A stretch of 64,000 bases of DNA from Prosapia bicincta. Taxonomy: Eukaryota; Arthropoda; Insecta; Hemiptera; Cercopidae. How positions within the stretch are numbered: position 1 is the first letter of the stretch; the number at the start of each line of letters is the position of its first letter. A program made the position numbers and the translations under genes. Under the pieces are notes generated by a model, which saw nothing but the letters and a program-made list of their open reading frames with translations, searched no databases and was not told where the DNA came from. The stretch spans positions 48,315,342 through 48,379,341 of the forward strand of contig JBAIZL010000003.1 in the NCBI GenBank assembly GCA_036971475.1, in the 5' to 3' direction. Below are positions 13,421 to 25,515 of this stretch, in pieces.

Positions 13421-16400
13421 TTCAACGGGCGTGGCTGGAGCGATTTGGGCAGTGATAGGTGTGTTCCTGATATTATTTGGGTTGTTATTTCATATCTAGG
13501 TCGTATATATTAGAAAAGTCGAAAGTAGAACAACAATAGTCTGTTTATTTTAGATTATTTACTCTAAATTGAGGTCATTCACCCTAATGAACGATAAATA
13601 AAACGTATATTATCAGTTTTGGGCGGGATTTAGTCCTTATGGGTGGATGTAGGTGTGAGAAGGAGGTACAAACATAGCATTTCTTTAATAGAGCGGTATT
13701 TATACTTCAACGGGCGTGGCTGGAGCGATTTGGGCAGTGATAGGTGTGTTCCTGATATTATTTGGGTTGTTATTTCATATCTAGGTCGTATATATTAGAA
13801 AAGTCGAAAGTAGAACAACAATAGTCTGTTTATTTTAGATTATTTACTCTAAATTGAGGTCATTCACCCTAATGAACGATAAATAAAACGTATATTATCA
13901 GTTTTGGGCGGGATTTAGTCGTTATGGGTGGATGTAGGTGTGAGAAGGAGGTACAAACATAGCATTTCTTTAATAGAGCGGTATTTATACTTCAACGGGC
14001 GTGGCTGGAGCGATTTGGGCAGTGATAGGTGTGTTCCTGATATTATTTGGGTTGTTATTTCATATCTAGGTCGTATATAATAGAAAAATCGAAAGTAGAA
14101 CAACAATAGTCTGTTTATTTTAGATTATTTACTCTAAATTGAGGTCATTCACCCTAATGAACGATAAATAAAACGTATATTATCAGTTTTGGGCGGGATT
14201 TAGTCCTTATGGGTGGATGTAGGTGTGAGAAGGAGGTACAAACATAGCATTTCTTTAATAGAGCGGTATTTATACTTCAACGGGCGTGACTGCAGCGATT
14301 TGGGCAGTGATAGGTGTGTTCCTGATATTATTTGGGTTGTTATTTCATATCTAGGTCGTATATATTAGAAAAGTCGAAAGTAGAACAACAATAGTCTGTT
14401 TATTTTAGATTATTTACTCTAAATTGAGGTCATTCACCCTAATGAACGATAAATAAAACGTATATTATCAGTTTTGGGCGGGATTTAGTCCTTATGGGTG
14501 GATGTAGGTGTGAGAAGGAGGTACAAACATAGCATTTCTTCAATAGGGCGGTATTTATACTTCAACGGGCGTGACTGGAGCGATTTGGGCAGTGATAGGT
14601 GTGTTCCTGATATTATTTAAGTTGTTATTTCATATCTAGGTCGTATATATTAGAAAAATCGAAAGTAGAACAACAATAGTCTGTTTATTTTAGATTATTT
14701 ACTCTAAATTGAGGTCATTCACCCTAATGAACGATAAATAAAACGTATATTATCAGTTTTGGGCGGGATTTAGTCCTTATGGGTGGATTTAGGTGTGAGA
14801 AGGAGGTACAAACATAGCATTTCTTCAATAGGGCGGTATTTATACTTCAACGGGCGTGACTGCAGCGATTTGGGCAGTGATAGGTGTGTTCCTGATATTA
14901 TTTGGGTTGTTATTTCATATCTAGGTCGTATATATTAGAAAAGTCGAAAGTAGAACAACAATAGTCTGTTTATTTTAGATTATTTACTCTAAATTGAGGT
15001 CATTCACCCTAATGAACGATAAATAAAACGTCTATATCAGTTTTGGGCGGGATTTAGTCCTTATGGGTGGATGTAGGTGTGAGAAGGAGGTACAAACATA
15101 GCATTTCTGCAATAGGGCGGTATTTATACTTTAACGGGCGTGGCTGCAGCGATTTGGGCAGTGATAGGTGTGTTCCTGATATTATTTGGGTTGTTATTTC
15201 ATATCTAGATCGTATATATTAGAAAAATCGAAAGTAGAACAACAATAGTCTGTTTATTTTAGATTATTTACTCTAAATTGAGGTCATTCACCCTAATGAA
15301 CGATAAATAAAACGTATATTATCAGTTTTGGGCGGGATTTAGTCCTTATGGGTGGATGTAGGTGTGAGAAGGAGGTACAAACATAGCATTTCTTCAATAG
15401 GGCGGTATTTATACTTCAACGGGCGTGACTGCAGCGATTTGGGCAGTGATAGGTGTGTTCCTGATATTATTTGGGTTGTTATTTCATATCTAGGTCGTAT
15501 ATATTAGAAAAGTCGAAAGTAGAACAACAATAGTCTGTTTATTTTAGATTATTTACTCTAAATTGAGGTCATTCACCCTAATGAACGATAAATAAAACGT
15601 CTATATCAGTTTTGGGCGGGATTTAGTCCTTATGGGTGGATGTAGGTGTGAGAAGGAGGTACAAACATAGCATTTCTGCAATAGGGCGGTATTTATACTT
15701 TAACGGGCGTGGCTGCAGCGATTTGGGCAGTGATAGGTGTGTTCCTGATATTATTTGGGTTGTTATTTCATATCTAGGTCGTATATAATAGAAAAATCGA
15801 AAGTAGAACAACAATAGTCTGTTTATTTTAGATTATTTACTCTACATTGAGGTCATTCACCCTAATGAACGATAAATAAAACGTATATTATCAGTTTTGG
15901 GCGGGATTTAGTCCTTATGGGTGGATGTAGGTGTGACAAGGAAGTACAAACATAGCATTTCTTCAATAGGGCGGTATTTATACTTCAACGGGCGTGACTG
16001 GAGCGATTTGGGCAGTGATAGGTGTGTTCCTGATATTATTTGGGTTGTTATTTCATATCTAGATCGTATATATTAGAAAAATCGAAAGTAGAACAACAAT
16101 AGTCTGTTTATTTTAGATTATTTACTCTAAATTGAGGTCATTCACCCTAATGAACGATAAATAAAACGTATATTATCAGTTTTGGGCGGGATTTAGTCCT
16201 TATGGGTGGATGTAGGTGTGAGAAGGAGGTACAAACATAGCATTTCTTCAATAGGGCGGTATTTATACTTCAACGGGCGTGACTGGAGCGATTTGGGCAG
16301 TGATAGGTGTGTTCCTGATATTATTTAAGTTGTTATTTCATATCTAGGTCGTATATATTAGAAAAATCGAAAGTAGAACAACAATAGTCTGTTTATTTTA

Positions 16401-18357
16401 GATTATTTACTCTAAATTGAGGTCATTCACCCTAATGAACGATAAATAAAACGTATATTATCAGTTTTGGGCGGGAGTTAGTCCTTATGGGTGGATGTAG
16501 GTGTGAGAAGGAGGTACAAACATAGCATTTCTTCAATAGGGCGGTATTTATACTTCAACGGGCGTGACTGGAGCGATTTGGGCAGTGATAGGTGTGTTCC
16601 TGATATTATTTGGGTTGTTATTTCATATCTAGATCGTATATATTAGAAAAATCGAAAGTAGAACAACAATAGTCTGTTTATTTTAGATTATTTACTCTAA
16701 ATTGAGGTCATTCACCCTAATGAACGATAAATAAAACGTATATTATCAGTTTTGGGCGGGATTTAGTCCTTATGGGTGGATGTAGGTGTGAGAAGGAGGT
16801 ACAAACATAGCATTTCTTCAATTGGGCGGTATTTATACTTCAACGGGCGTGACTGCAGCGATTTGGGCAGTGATAGGTGTGTTCCTGATATTATTTGGGT
16901 TGTTATTTCATATCTAGGTCGTATATATTAGAAAAGTCGAAAGTAGAACAACAATAGTCTGTTTATTTTAGATTATTTACTCTAAATTGAGGTCATTCAC
17001 CCTAATGAACGATAAATAAAACGTCTATATCAGTTTTGGGCGGGATTTAGTCCTTATGGGTGGATGTAGGTGTGAGAAGGAGGTACAAACATAGCATTTC
17101 TGCAATAGGGCGGTATTTATACTTTAACGGGCGTGGCTGCAGCGATTTGGGCAGTGATAGGTGTGTTCCTGATATTATTTGGGTTGTTATTTCATATCTA
17201 GGTCGTATATAATAGAAAAATCGAAAGTAGAACAACAATAGTCTGTTTATTTTAGATTATTTACTCTAAATTGAGGTCATTCACCCTAATGAACGATAAA
17301 TAAAACGTATATTATCAGTTTTGGGCGGGATTTAGTCCTTATGGGTGGATGTAGGTGTGAGAAGGAGGTACAAACATAGCATTTCTTCAATAGGGCGGTA
17401 TTTATACTTCAACGGGCGTGACTGCAGCGATTTGGGCAGTGATAGGTGTGTTCCTGATATTATTTGGGTTGTTATTTCATATCTAGGTCGTATATATTAG
17501 AAAAGTCGAAAGTAGAACAACAATAGTCTGTTTATTTTAGATTATTTACTCTAAATTGAGGTCATTCACCCTAATGAACGATAAATAAAACGTCTATATC
17601 AGTTTTGGGCGGGATTTAGTCCTTATGGGTGGATGTAGGTGTGAGAAGGAGGTACAAACATAGCATTTCTGCAATAGGGCGGTATTTATACTTTAACGGG
17701 CGTGGCTGCAGCGATTTGGGCAGTGATAGGTGTGTTCCTGATATTATTTGGGTTGTTATTTCATATCTAGGTCGTATATAATAGAAAAATCGAAAGTAGA
17801 ACAACAATAGTCTGTTTATTTTAGATTATTTACTCTAAATTGAGGTCATTCACCCTAATGAACGATAAATAAAACGTATATTATCAGTTTTGGGCGGGAT
17901 TTAGTCCTTATGGGTGGATGTAGGTGTGAGAAGGAGGTACAAACATAGCATTTCTTCAATATTGCGGTATTTATACTTCAACGGGCGTGACTGGAGCGAT
18001 TTGGGCAGTGATAGGTGTGTTCCTGATATTATTTGGGTTGTTATTTCATATCTAGATCGTATATATTAGAAAAATCGAAAGTAGAACAACAATAGTCTGT
18101 TTATTTTAGATTATTTACTCTAAATTGAGGTCATTCACCCTAATGAACGATAAATAAAACGTCTATATCAGTTTTGGGCGTGATTTAGTCCTTATGGGTG
18201 GATGTAGGTGTGACAAGGAAGTACAAACATAGCATTTCTTCAATAGGGCGGTATTTATACTTCAACGGGCGTGACTGGAGCGATTTGGGCAGTGATAGGT
18301 GTGTTCCTGATATTATTTGGGTTGTTATTTCATATCTAGATCGTATATAATAGAAAA

Positions 18358-18372
18358 ATCGAAAGTTCCCTG
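18358..18372. other. Junction of satellite 1 with the 23-bp minisatellite
   Basis: The last satellite 1 monomer stops inside the unit. After ATCGAAAGT the expected AGAACAAC is replaced by TCCCTGGCTAGAG, the 23-bp minisatellite. No target duplication or transposon end is visible at the joint. The break is abrupt, as expected from a recombination or truncation event and not from gradual decay. Confidence 0.8.
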
Positions 18373-18914
18373 GCTAGAGTTAAAACAGTTCTCTGCCTAC
18401 ACATCAAAAAGTTCCCTGCCTAGAATTTGAACAAATTTCTGGCTACAGTTCGACCAGGTATTTTCTACAGTTCGAACGGTTCTCTGTTTAGAGTTCGAGC
18501 AAATATCTGGCTATACTTAAAGCAGATTCCTGCCTATTGTTCCAGGAGTTCTCTGCCTATAGTTTGTACAGATTTCTAGCTACAGTTCCAGTGGTTCCCT
18601 GTCTAGAGTTCGAGCAAATCTCTGGCTATAGTTAAAACTGATCTCTGCCTATAGTTCCAGCAGTTCCCGGCCCACAGTTCCAGGAATTCCCTGACTACTG
18701 TTCCAGCAGTTCCCGGCCCACACATCCAGCAGTTCCGGGCGTAGTTCCAGGAGTTCCCTTCCTACAGTTTGAACAGATTTCTTGCTACAGCTTCTGTGGT
18801 TCCTTGCCTAGAGTTCGAGCACATCTCTGGCTACAGTTAAAACAGTTCTCTACCTACAGTTCCAGCACTTTACGTCCTACAGTTGAAGGAGTTCCCTTCC
18901 TACGGTTTGAACAG
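18366..18914. repeat. 23-bp minisatellite, copy A (degenerate)
   Basis: About 24 degenerate head-to-tail units of 23 bp, of the general form GTTCCCTGCCTAGAGTTCGA plus ACA. Successive units read GTTCCCTGGCTAGAGTTAAA, GTTCTCTGCCTACACATCAA, GTTCCCTGCCTAGAATTTGA and so on, with occasional 22-bp units. The same family forms the left edge of the second duplication copy at 26690-28150. It has no credible reading frame. Confidence 0.85.
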
Positions 18915-21743
18915 ATATTTTTCAGAACAAATTTTCTAAAACGTTTTTAAAAACAAGTTGTAAACACACTAAAATTTGAATTTGATTCGTTTTTTAGCTT
19001 TATAGAAATTAAAACTTTTTAATAGACCCAGACAGACATGTGGAAGACTAAACAAGTAGGCTATATTAGAGTAATTCAAGGACACTCTGTACAGTATTTC
19101 CCATACGTAGTAGTGTTACAATGTTTATATTTTTGATACATTAATGACTTTGCATCGTTAATATTATCATCGTCTGATGTATTACATAATAACCATGTAA
19201 TCAGGAAAATAAACCTTCCCGCGAATATAAGAGTTAAGCAATAAACAGCAATGCTTTGTATAAGCAACTATGTGATGCGAATATCCTTCATAAATATGCT
19301 CGAATATATAAACGTAATAGATTTATGATACAGATAAATTATTTTATGTTTAATAATATTATAAACTTGACGAGAATTGACTTTTTTATAAAATATAGCT
19401 TTATAGAACGTCGACGTTGCGACCACGCTGACAGTTTTCGTGCCTCTCAAGACTAAATATAACACTGAAAATATAATTATTTATTATTTTAAAAATAATA
19501 TATTTAATAATTTCTTTTCAAGAAGATTTCTTTAAAATCTACGTGTACAAAAGAAATAAATATAAACGTACAATAGTTTTTTAGATATGTTGTTTACTTT
19601 AATTGAAAAATACACCACACTTGATGGTAGAAATATAGTCTTAATGACGTTGGTTTAATTTTTTTTTATTACTCACTCTAACGTCTAGTGCAGGAATATC
19701 TAGTTTACGTTCCGCGGAAAATAGGGAAAATTACTTGTTTCACATTTTTAATGTTAGTCTGTAATTATTATGGCATATAGCGTGACCGGCCGCGTAGTAG
19801 CTACTGGCTACACTTGCTTCAAGTTGCTACCAAAGGAGAACTCTGCGTAAAAGCTTACAATAAAATGAGTCATTAATACACAAAAACCATGCTGGGAATA
19901 CGAAATTTGTAGGCTACGTATATTTTAAAAGAATCTATAGATATTTCTAAATAAAAAAAAACACCGCTTCACAAAAAGGTCGTTCTATTCAATTACCAAC
20001 TTTTGGTCTTACTAAAACATACAAGTTTTTCCAAACATTTTATTAGAATTAAAGGCCTATAACTTGCAATTGTAAGGGAAGAGTTCTACTAGGATGTTGT
20101 CAGTAAGAATACAGGCCTAACCTAATTACTTGTAAACCAATATTGCAAGTAAAGGCAAAATCACACGAATGTAAAACTCAAGGTTCGTTTAGATTATAAC
20201 GTTAGCTATAATCCTGTTTAGCAGTTTAGGTTTACGTGAATACTTAATAGCTTTTGCCATTACTAAATAAAAACCCTGTTGAGAATACGAGGAAATTTAC
20301 TTTAAGTTTTTAAGAACCTATATTAACTTTAGATTCGATTAACTATAAATTTAACTACTTATGTAGTAATTTAAACGAATAACAAAATATAAACTTTACT
20401 TACTTAAATATCGACATTTCTGAATGATTCCAAGTTATATTACATCAAACATACATTTCACACACGTTCAGTTATTTACAATTATTTGTGAGTCGAAAAG
20501 ATAACCTTAAACTAACATAGCTCTGGCGACAAAAACAGCTGATTCATTGTTGGCCAGATTCACATTTAGAATAGGGAAAGAATAATTTGTTTTGCTGTGG
20601 GAGGACGACGCAACGTCGGTCGGTTATGTAACAACAGAAAGATATTGCAGAGGCCGTAGAAGTATGGCATTGGTGATTCTTATGGAATACAAATAGATTA
20701 CTTTACTTTTAATAGGGAATCATGCACATAAGTCGTTTGATGCAATAAATTACAATAGAAGAAATAGTTTTGTAAAATATTTCTGCCACTATGAGCATTT
20801 AAAAAATTTTATTTAACACAAGATTTATAGAAGCAACACAAACAATACTATCGGCTAAATACTTTATAACAGTTGCACATAAGACAAATAAAATCAGCAA
20901 ACTCACAACATTCAAGGATACAACCCTTAGCGAGGATCGCCTGAGGGTCACAATCTGTCAAATTCGGGCTCACCCTTCTCTTTACAAGTGCAGTTAGAGG
21001 GTATCGTGTTGTTACAATTTTCATTTTGTTGAGGTTTTTAAATTATCCGCAATATTTTGACACCATCCACTTTGGATTATTTAAAATGTCCAAAAGCCCC
21101 AATAGTTTATACTGGGTGTAGTAACAAATGAAGCGTGTTGGTTCAAACCTCAGGAAAATTTAACCTAAAAATCACTTTCACTGATGATGTTTATAGCCTA
21201 AATAGATATCAGTCTGGAATCGCTTGTTTAAAGGAAGGAATTAGTGTAAAGTTGTATAAAAGTACGAGATCTCGTAAATACACAGATTTTAATCTACCTT
21301 AAAGCCTTGTCGACTCATCTCATGGAGTCCTGTGGGAAGATGTTGTGTTACCCAAGTCGCAGTGTCCATCCCCATTATCTGCCGGGATCTTGGGCTGGTT
21401 CTGTAAAATATACAAGTAATATTATATTATTCATCATTATGTTACCGGTTGTGGCATGTGTGAAGGTCATATAGTTAGTAACATGACAAAGGCCTTCATG
21501 ATAGTTTCTAGTTTCTAGTAATAGTTTCCTAATACGTTTCTAGCTAATTAGGATTCTCCCCTATACTAGCCTTGTCCCCCCTGAGAAAAAAACGTGTCCT
21601 CATAATAATGAAAATGGTAATTCATAATGATTTAATTTTAGAGTTATTCTAATAAATATTTATAAGTTAATAAGAAAGTATAATAAAACTTGTTTTAAGG
21701 AAAGGAGATTTCGGACAGATACATGGCGAAGGCCTCGTATCAT
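18915..21743. repeat. Segmental duplication copy A, first part (non-coding)
   Basis: This AT-rich stretch aligns collinearly with 28205-30879 plus 36015-36097 of copy B. By eye about nine in ten bases agree, with scattered small indels. Shared landmarks include TAGTAGTGTTACAATG near 19110 and 28400, GAGGACGACGCAACGTCGGT near 20600 and 29725, and GCCGGGATCTTG near 21380 and 30540. I see no gene: reading frames are short and are not better conserved than their surroundings. The empty target site matching the hAT insertion of copy B is TTTATAAG at 21659-21666. Confidence 0.85.
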
Positions 21744-22857
21744 TCACGCACTCCGCTATAACAAATGTAATTTTATCTGGGCGTATAGGTAAGTTATTTT
21801 ATATTTACTAATAGCATCTAACAGCATAAACCTGATGTAAATGGATTTCGTTCTACCAGGCTTTGTACCAGCACGCTTGGATTATTTTACCTCTGCTTGT
21901 TTCATCTTATTATTCCAATCCTCACCAAGATCTGTACTGCTTTCTATTTAAACGTCTTTACATAGCAGAACACAATGCAACCAAATTCCCAACTATTCGT
22001 ACATTACTGCTAACGTAAGCAACCCTTCAACCCACCTTAGCGCAGTGAGCCGTTCCCAAGTCATCCTCTGCTTGGATCACCATCAGTCTGCAAATGCAAT
22101 AACAACATTAATTGTATTATACAAAAGCTCTTGATTTTGTCAATATTCGACTCATCAATATTCAATTCGCTTCCTAAATATTACACACAAATAAATATAG
22201 CATGAAACACATTACTTACACATTTCCAATAAAAACCCACTGTAGTGTTCTTCTCTGTTTTATATCTAAACTATATAGTTTTAGGTTTGTGTTATGTTTC
22301 CTAATTTTTGTATATTTTTTTAAACAAGATTTTTGAGAAATTTCCCACTCTGGCGTTAAATAGTTATTTCCACACAGAATGGCTTTTCAAAACCGAAAGT
22401 ATTTTCTAATATAAACAATGTTATGCCTTTCCAGGTTTTCCAAAAACCTATTTCCCAAAGCTTCATGCTTAAATCAAACATAGCCAATTATTAATTCATC
22501 ACTACGCACACGTGTATCCTATAAAAGTAAATAATGTAACAATAAATGTAACGATTTTACATCGTGCAAATGTTTCCTATAATATGAGGCTTTTTTGCAT
22601 TTGTTTCTTTAAAACACTGTACCCAGGGATTAAAAAAGGTTATAAACTAAATTTTCTCTTATCCTAAAAAAACTATATTACCAATATTAGGTCAGCTGGT
22701 TTGCCGTGTATGTGACTGTGTTACTGTGTGTCTGTGTGCCTCTGAAACTGTGAGTCTGTGTGTGTTTGTGTGTCTGTGTGTTTATGTGAATTACAATCAA
22801 TGAATTACAAATATCAACACCAGACTACAAAATTACTTTTGCGTACATAGACTACAT
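21744..22857. other. Copy-A-only segment (~1.1 kb), no gene seen
   Basis: This segment is missing from copy B, where GAATCAT at 36091-36097 runs straight into AAGGTAAATGC. In copy A a CAT triplet stands at both ends (21741-21743 and 22855-22857). That fits either an insertion with a 3-bp target duplication or a deletion in copy B across microhomology. No terminal inverted repeats, poly-A tail or coding frame could be seen. It contains the GT-rich stretch at ~22705-22790. Confidence 0.6.
22705..22790. repeat. GT-rich simple repeat
   Basis: An imperfect (TGTG/TCTG)n tract in which TGTGTG and TGTCTGTGTG recur. It is an ordinary microsatellite inside the copy-A-only segment. Confidence 0.8.
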
Positions 22858-22930
22858 AAGGTCAATGCTTCAAGGGTTTATTAAACAGTAAAAATATAAA
22901 GTTAGTATAAAATCTCGCCTAACAAATACA

Positions 22931-22933
22931 TTA
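22931..22933. repeat. Target site duplication TTA (left) of the CACTA-like element
   Basis: TTA lies immediately left of CACTGG and is repeated right of CCAGTG at 24966-24968. Copy B has a single TTA at the matching place (37853-37855, ACATTACCTTTCTTA), which confirms the boundaries of the insertion. Confidence 0.85.
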
Positions 22934-23046
22934 CACTGGTATGCATTTTTTTAAAAATAAATTGCTTCCAGAGTGAAAACAACTGATTTTAGACAATTGA
23001 GATGCCCTGAATTCAGATCTGTTTTTAGTTTTTCTCTATCACATCA
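22934..23046 (+). repeat. Left terminal inverted repeat of the CACTA-like element
   Basis: It pairs with the reverse complement of 24863-24965. The two match over the outer CACTGGTATGCAT, an inner ATGCCCTGAATTCAGATCTG block and a CTATCAC end. The arms differ by small indels, and an extra A/T-rich stretch makes this arm about 10 bases longer. Confidence 0.8.
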
Positions 23047-23242
23047 ATTGTTTTCTTAATCATAAGAATAAGTTTTCTCAAATTCATACTTTTATGAAAA
23101 AATCTGATGGACTTCCTAGTATTGATCTACACTATAAACATATATTTATTTCGGTTCTTTATTCACAAACTTGTGTTGATAGGCTTCATTGACATGCAGT
23201 TCTTAGGTAATAAATATTTCCGTACTTTATTTATCCTCTCAG

Positions 23243-24677
23243 GCTTATTTTGGTATTCAGCTTGGTGACCAGGACAAGGTATGGGCATCGCATTATGTGT
23301 GCATGACTTGTAGTGCAAATATTAATCAGTGGATGAAATGTAAACGGAAATCATTACCCTTCGGTATTCCTGTGGTGTGGCGCGAACCTCACGATCATGT
23401 AAGTGACTGTTACTTTTGTATGACAAATATTCATGGCATAAATACTAAAAACAAACATTCAGTAAAATATCCTAATTTGAAATCAGGCATTCGACCAATT
23501 CCCATAGTGTTCAAGTGCCAATTCCATCTCCTCCTCAGAATGTGGGTAGTACAGACTCCTCCGAATCTGAATCTGAGACATTGTCAAATCCTGATCCCAC
23601 TTTTGAAACAGGTGAGTCTTCTCATTTGCCCGAACAGTTCTCACAGAGTGAACTCAACGATTTAGTCAGAGACTTAGACCTCCTGCAGAAATTACTGCAG
23701 AACTTCTAGGATCACGATTAAAAGGAAAGAAATTACTGTCCCCCGGCACAACATTGTCATGGTTCAGGCATAGAGAGAGGGAATTCATACCTTTCTTTGC
23801 TAAAACAGATAAACTTGTATACTGCAAAAATATAGAAGGTTTGTTTATGGCAATTGGTGTTAAATACAATCCTGCTAAACAATATTGATAAAATTGAGTA
23901 TCGTAAGCATTCCTGGACAGTGTGTGGGGATTTTAAAGTACTGACGATACTTCTAGGCCAACAATCCGGTTTCACTACGTATCCCTGTTTTCTCTGTGAG
24001 TGGGATAGCAGAGCACAATCTGAGCACTGGGAAAGAAAAAATTGGCCCCTAAGAAGGAATCTTGTACCTGGAGAAAAAAATGAACTGTCTGAACCCCTAA
24101 TTTCTAGAGAGAAAGTTCTGTGCCCCCTCTTCATATAAAACTTGGACTTATGAAGCAATTCGTGACAAGCTTAAGTAATGAAAGCAATATCCATTTGTAC
24201 CATCAAACAAAATTTCCAAATAAAAGTGACGCAAAACTGAAAGCTGGTGTTTTTGATGGACCACAAATTCGAGAACTCATGAGAGACCGTGCTTTCACTT
24301 TCTCGATGAATGAACTCGAAGCTTCTTCATGGTTGGCGTTTAACAGGGTAACCGAAAACTTTCTTGGGAACAATAAAGCTGAAAATTATAGGGAAATTGT
24401 TGAGGAATGTTTAGGACATTTCAAACCCTTGGGCTGTAAAATGAGTGTGAAAGTACATTTTCTATATAGCCATATCGACTATTTCTCAGAAAATCTGGGT
24501 GCGGTGAGTGAGAAATAGATTGAAAGATTCCACTAGGACATTAAAACCATGCAAACAAGATACCAGGGGAATTGGAATGAAACAATGATGGCAGATTACT
24601 GCTGGTGCCTAAAGGGAAATTCCCCCGGCCGCCATAAAAGAATGTCAAAATGGCAAAAGATCCCACGTGTGATGTAA
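23243..24677 (+). pseudogene. Broken transposase-like gene of the CACTA-like element
   Basis: Three frames together encode fragments of a protein I recognise as a widespread arthropod transposon-borne family usually left unnamed. The 5' end sits at a plausible splice acceptor (TTATCCTCTCAG at ~23242), followed by AYFGIQLGDQDK and a Cys-rich part with CMTC and DCYFC. A frameshift near 23502 leads to a Ser/Glu-rich linker. A second near 23690 leads to a part including SWFRHREREF. The segment before KHSWTVCGDF (~23880) lacks residues expected in relatives, so a deletion is inferred. A Cys/His motif YPCFLCEWDSRAQSEHW lies near 23980. A third frameshift lies near 24122, then the GPQIREL and NFLGNNKAENY parts. 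Two in-frame TAG codons (24516 and ~24534) break the ERFH.DI region, each one base from CAG (Gln). The domain chemistry is not established from this sequence. It is dead as a gene. Confidence 0.75.
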
Positions 24678-24862
24678 ACACTAGGTAAGTTTTTTAAATT
24701 GTCACTTATAATTACATTGAATTTTAACATCCTTGTTTATTTATAAAATATATTCCGGTAAACAAATAAACATATATAGAGGTTTACATTCATTATAGAT
24801 ACCCATATGTGCAGTAATTGTGTAAATTATTATTATACACTTTTTTAAATTACGAAAAAACC

Positions 24863-24965
24863 TGACGTGATAGAAAAAAAACTAAAATCAGATCTGAATT
24901 CAGGGCATCGCAATTGACTAAAATCAGATGTTTTTATCTTGAAGCAAATGTGATGCATACCAGTG
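24863..24965 (+). repeat. Right terminal inverted repeat of the CACTA-like element
   Basis: This is the inverted partner of 22934-23046 and ends CATACCAGTG. A TTA duplication follows at 24966-24968. Confidence 0.8.
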
Positions 24966-24968
24966 TTA

Positions 24969-25515
24969 TCTTTCTTATAGAATCGTTATAATCTATTTAT
25001 AAGAAATATTATAAAAACACAAAACTCACAACAGGATATAGTTCTCTATAGATATGTACATGTTTCGGTAAAACTACAAGTTTTCTTCTTTTTGTGATTT
25101 TAGCAGGACTAAAGGTACTTGTGAAATTTAGATATTTTGTTCTATATGGTAATTACAAAATATTTAAATAACAAATATAAATATTTTTGCTAATAGAAAA
25201 CAACAAAGGGAACTCTCTAACTGCCCCAATTATTATAAACTAATTACACTTGACAACAAACTTTTAATTTAAAAGCCTTTAGAAAAAATACGAAAATACA
25301 GCTACATTCATCAGAACTCTAATACGGTAAGAAATGATAAAATAAACGCATTTGTTGAATAAACACAGCTGACGACCCAATTCCCTTGCAGTCGAAAGTC
25401 TCGTAGCGATAAGAATTTGTTACTCTAGTTGGCCCGACTTTCTTTCTTTAGTTTGTTTACTCTAGACATTACATAAAGTGAATGTGGCAACACAGCTTGG
25501 TTGTATTTTAAGTTA
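24969..25515. repeat. Segmental duplication copy A, last part (non-coding)
   Basis: It aligns with 37856-38365 of copy B. Shared landmarks are CTTATAATCTATTTATA, TTTTAGCAGGAC, TTATTATAAACTAATTACAC, CAATTCCCTTGCAGTC and GTGAATGTGGCAACA. Similarity ends near AGCTTGGTTG (A) and AGCCTGGTGG (B), which marks the right limit of the duplicated block. No gene seen. Confidence 0.8.

Larger units (their letters stand above)
1..18366. repeat. Satellite array 1, ~285-bp monomer, about 64 head-to-tail copies
   Basis: The same 284- or 285-bp unit repeats without interruption from the first base of the window. The anchor ACAAACATAGCATTTCT recurs at 1, 285, 570 and so on to about 18224. The one-base length difference comes from two alternative forms of one site (CGTCTATATCAG or CGTATATTATCAG). 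Copies differ at a few shared diagnostic sites, for example GACAAGGAAGTAC versus GAGAAGGAGGTAC, TTCAATAGGG / TTTAATAGAG / TGCAATAGGG, and CTAGGTCGTATATAATAG / CTAGATCGTATATATTAG. The low divergence and mixed combinations are what unequal exchange and gene conversion produce. The array is cut by the left window edge, so its true size is unknown. I recognise no transposon or gene in the monomer. Confidence 0.98.
22934..24965 (+). mobile_element. CACTG-terminated DNA transposon, CACTA/CMC-like, defective
   Basis: The element is 2032 bp. It begins CACTGGTATGCAT and ends ATGCATACCAGTG, with terminal inverted repeats of about 105 bp (22934-23046 and 24863-24965) that share blocks such as ATGCCCTGAATTCAGATCTG. 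It is flanked by 3-bp TTA duplications. The uninterrupted site in copy B proves it is an insertion made after the block was duplicated. CACTR ends with a short TSD are hallmarks of the CACTA/En-Spm/Chapaev (CMC) group, so I place it there by termini, not by a recognised catalytic domain. It holds a broken transposase-like gene (23243-24677) and is non-autonomous now. Confidence 0.8.

Noticed and set aside
248..17807. A 61-80-codon minus-strand reading frame recurring through satellite 1
   Set aside because: All copies begin at TTG, the differences between copies mostly change amino acids, and many monomers have it broken. It is a by-product of the monomer sequence.
1..18366. Telomere-like CCCTAA in each satellite 1 monomer
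   Set aside because: Only a single hexamer per 285-bp unit (TCACCCTAATGAAC) and no tandem telomeric run, so it is a chance match.
1..18366. CRISPR-like regular repeats
   Set aside because: The entire 285-bp unit repeats, without unique spacers, in eukaryotic DNA. It is satellite, not CRISPR.
19076..19267. 63-codon minus-strand frame matched at 28366-28557
   Set aside because: Both start at TTG. The similarity is fully explained by the segmental duplication and is no higher than in flanking non-coding DNA.
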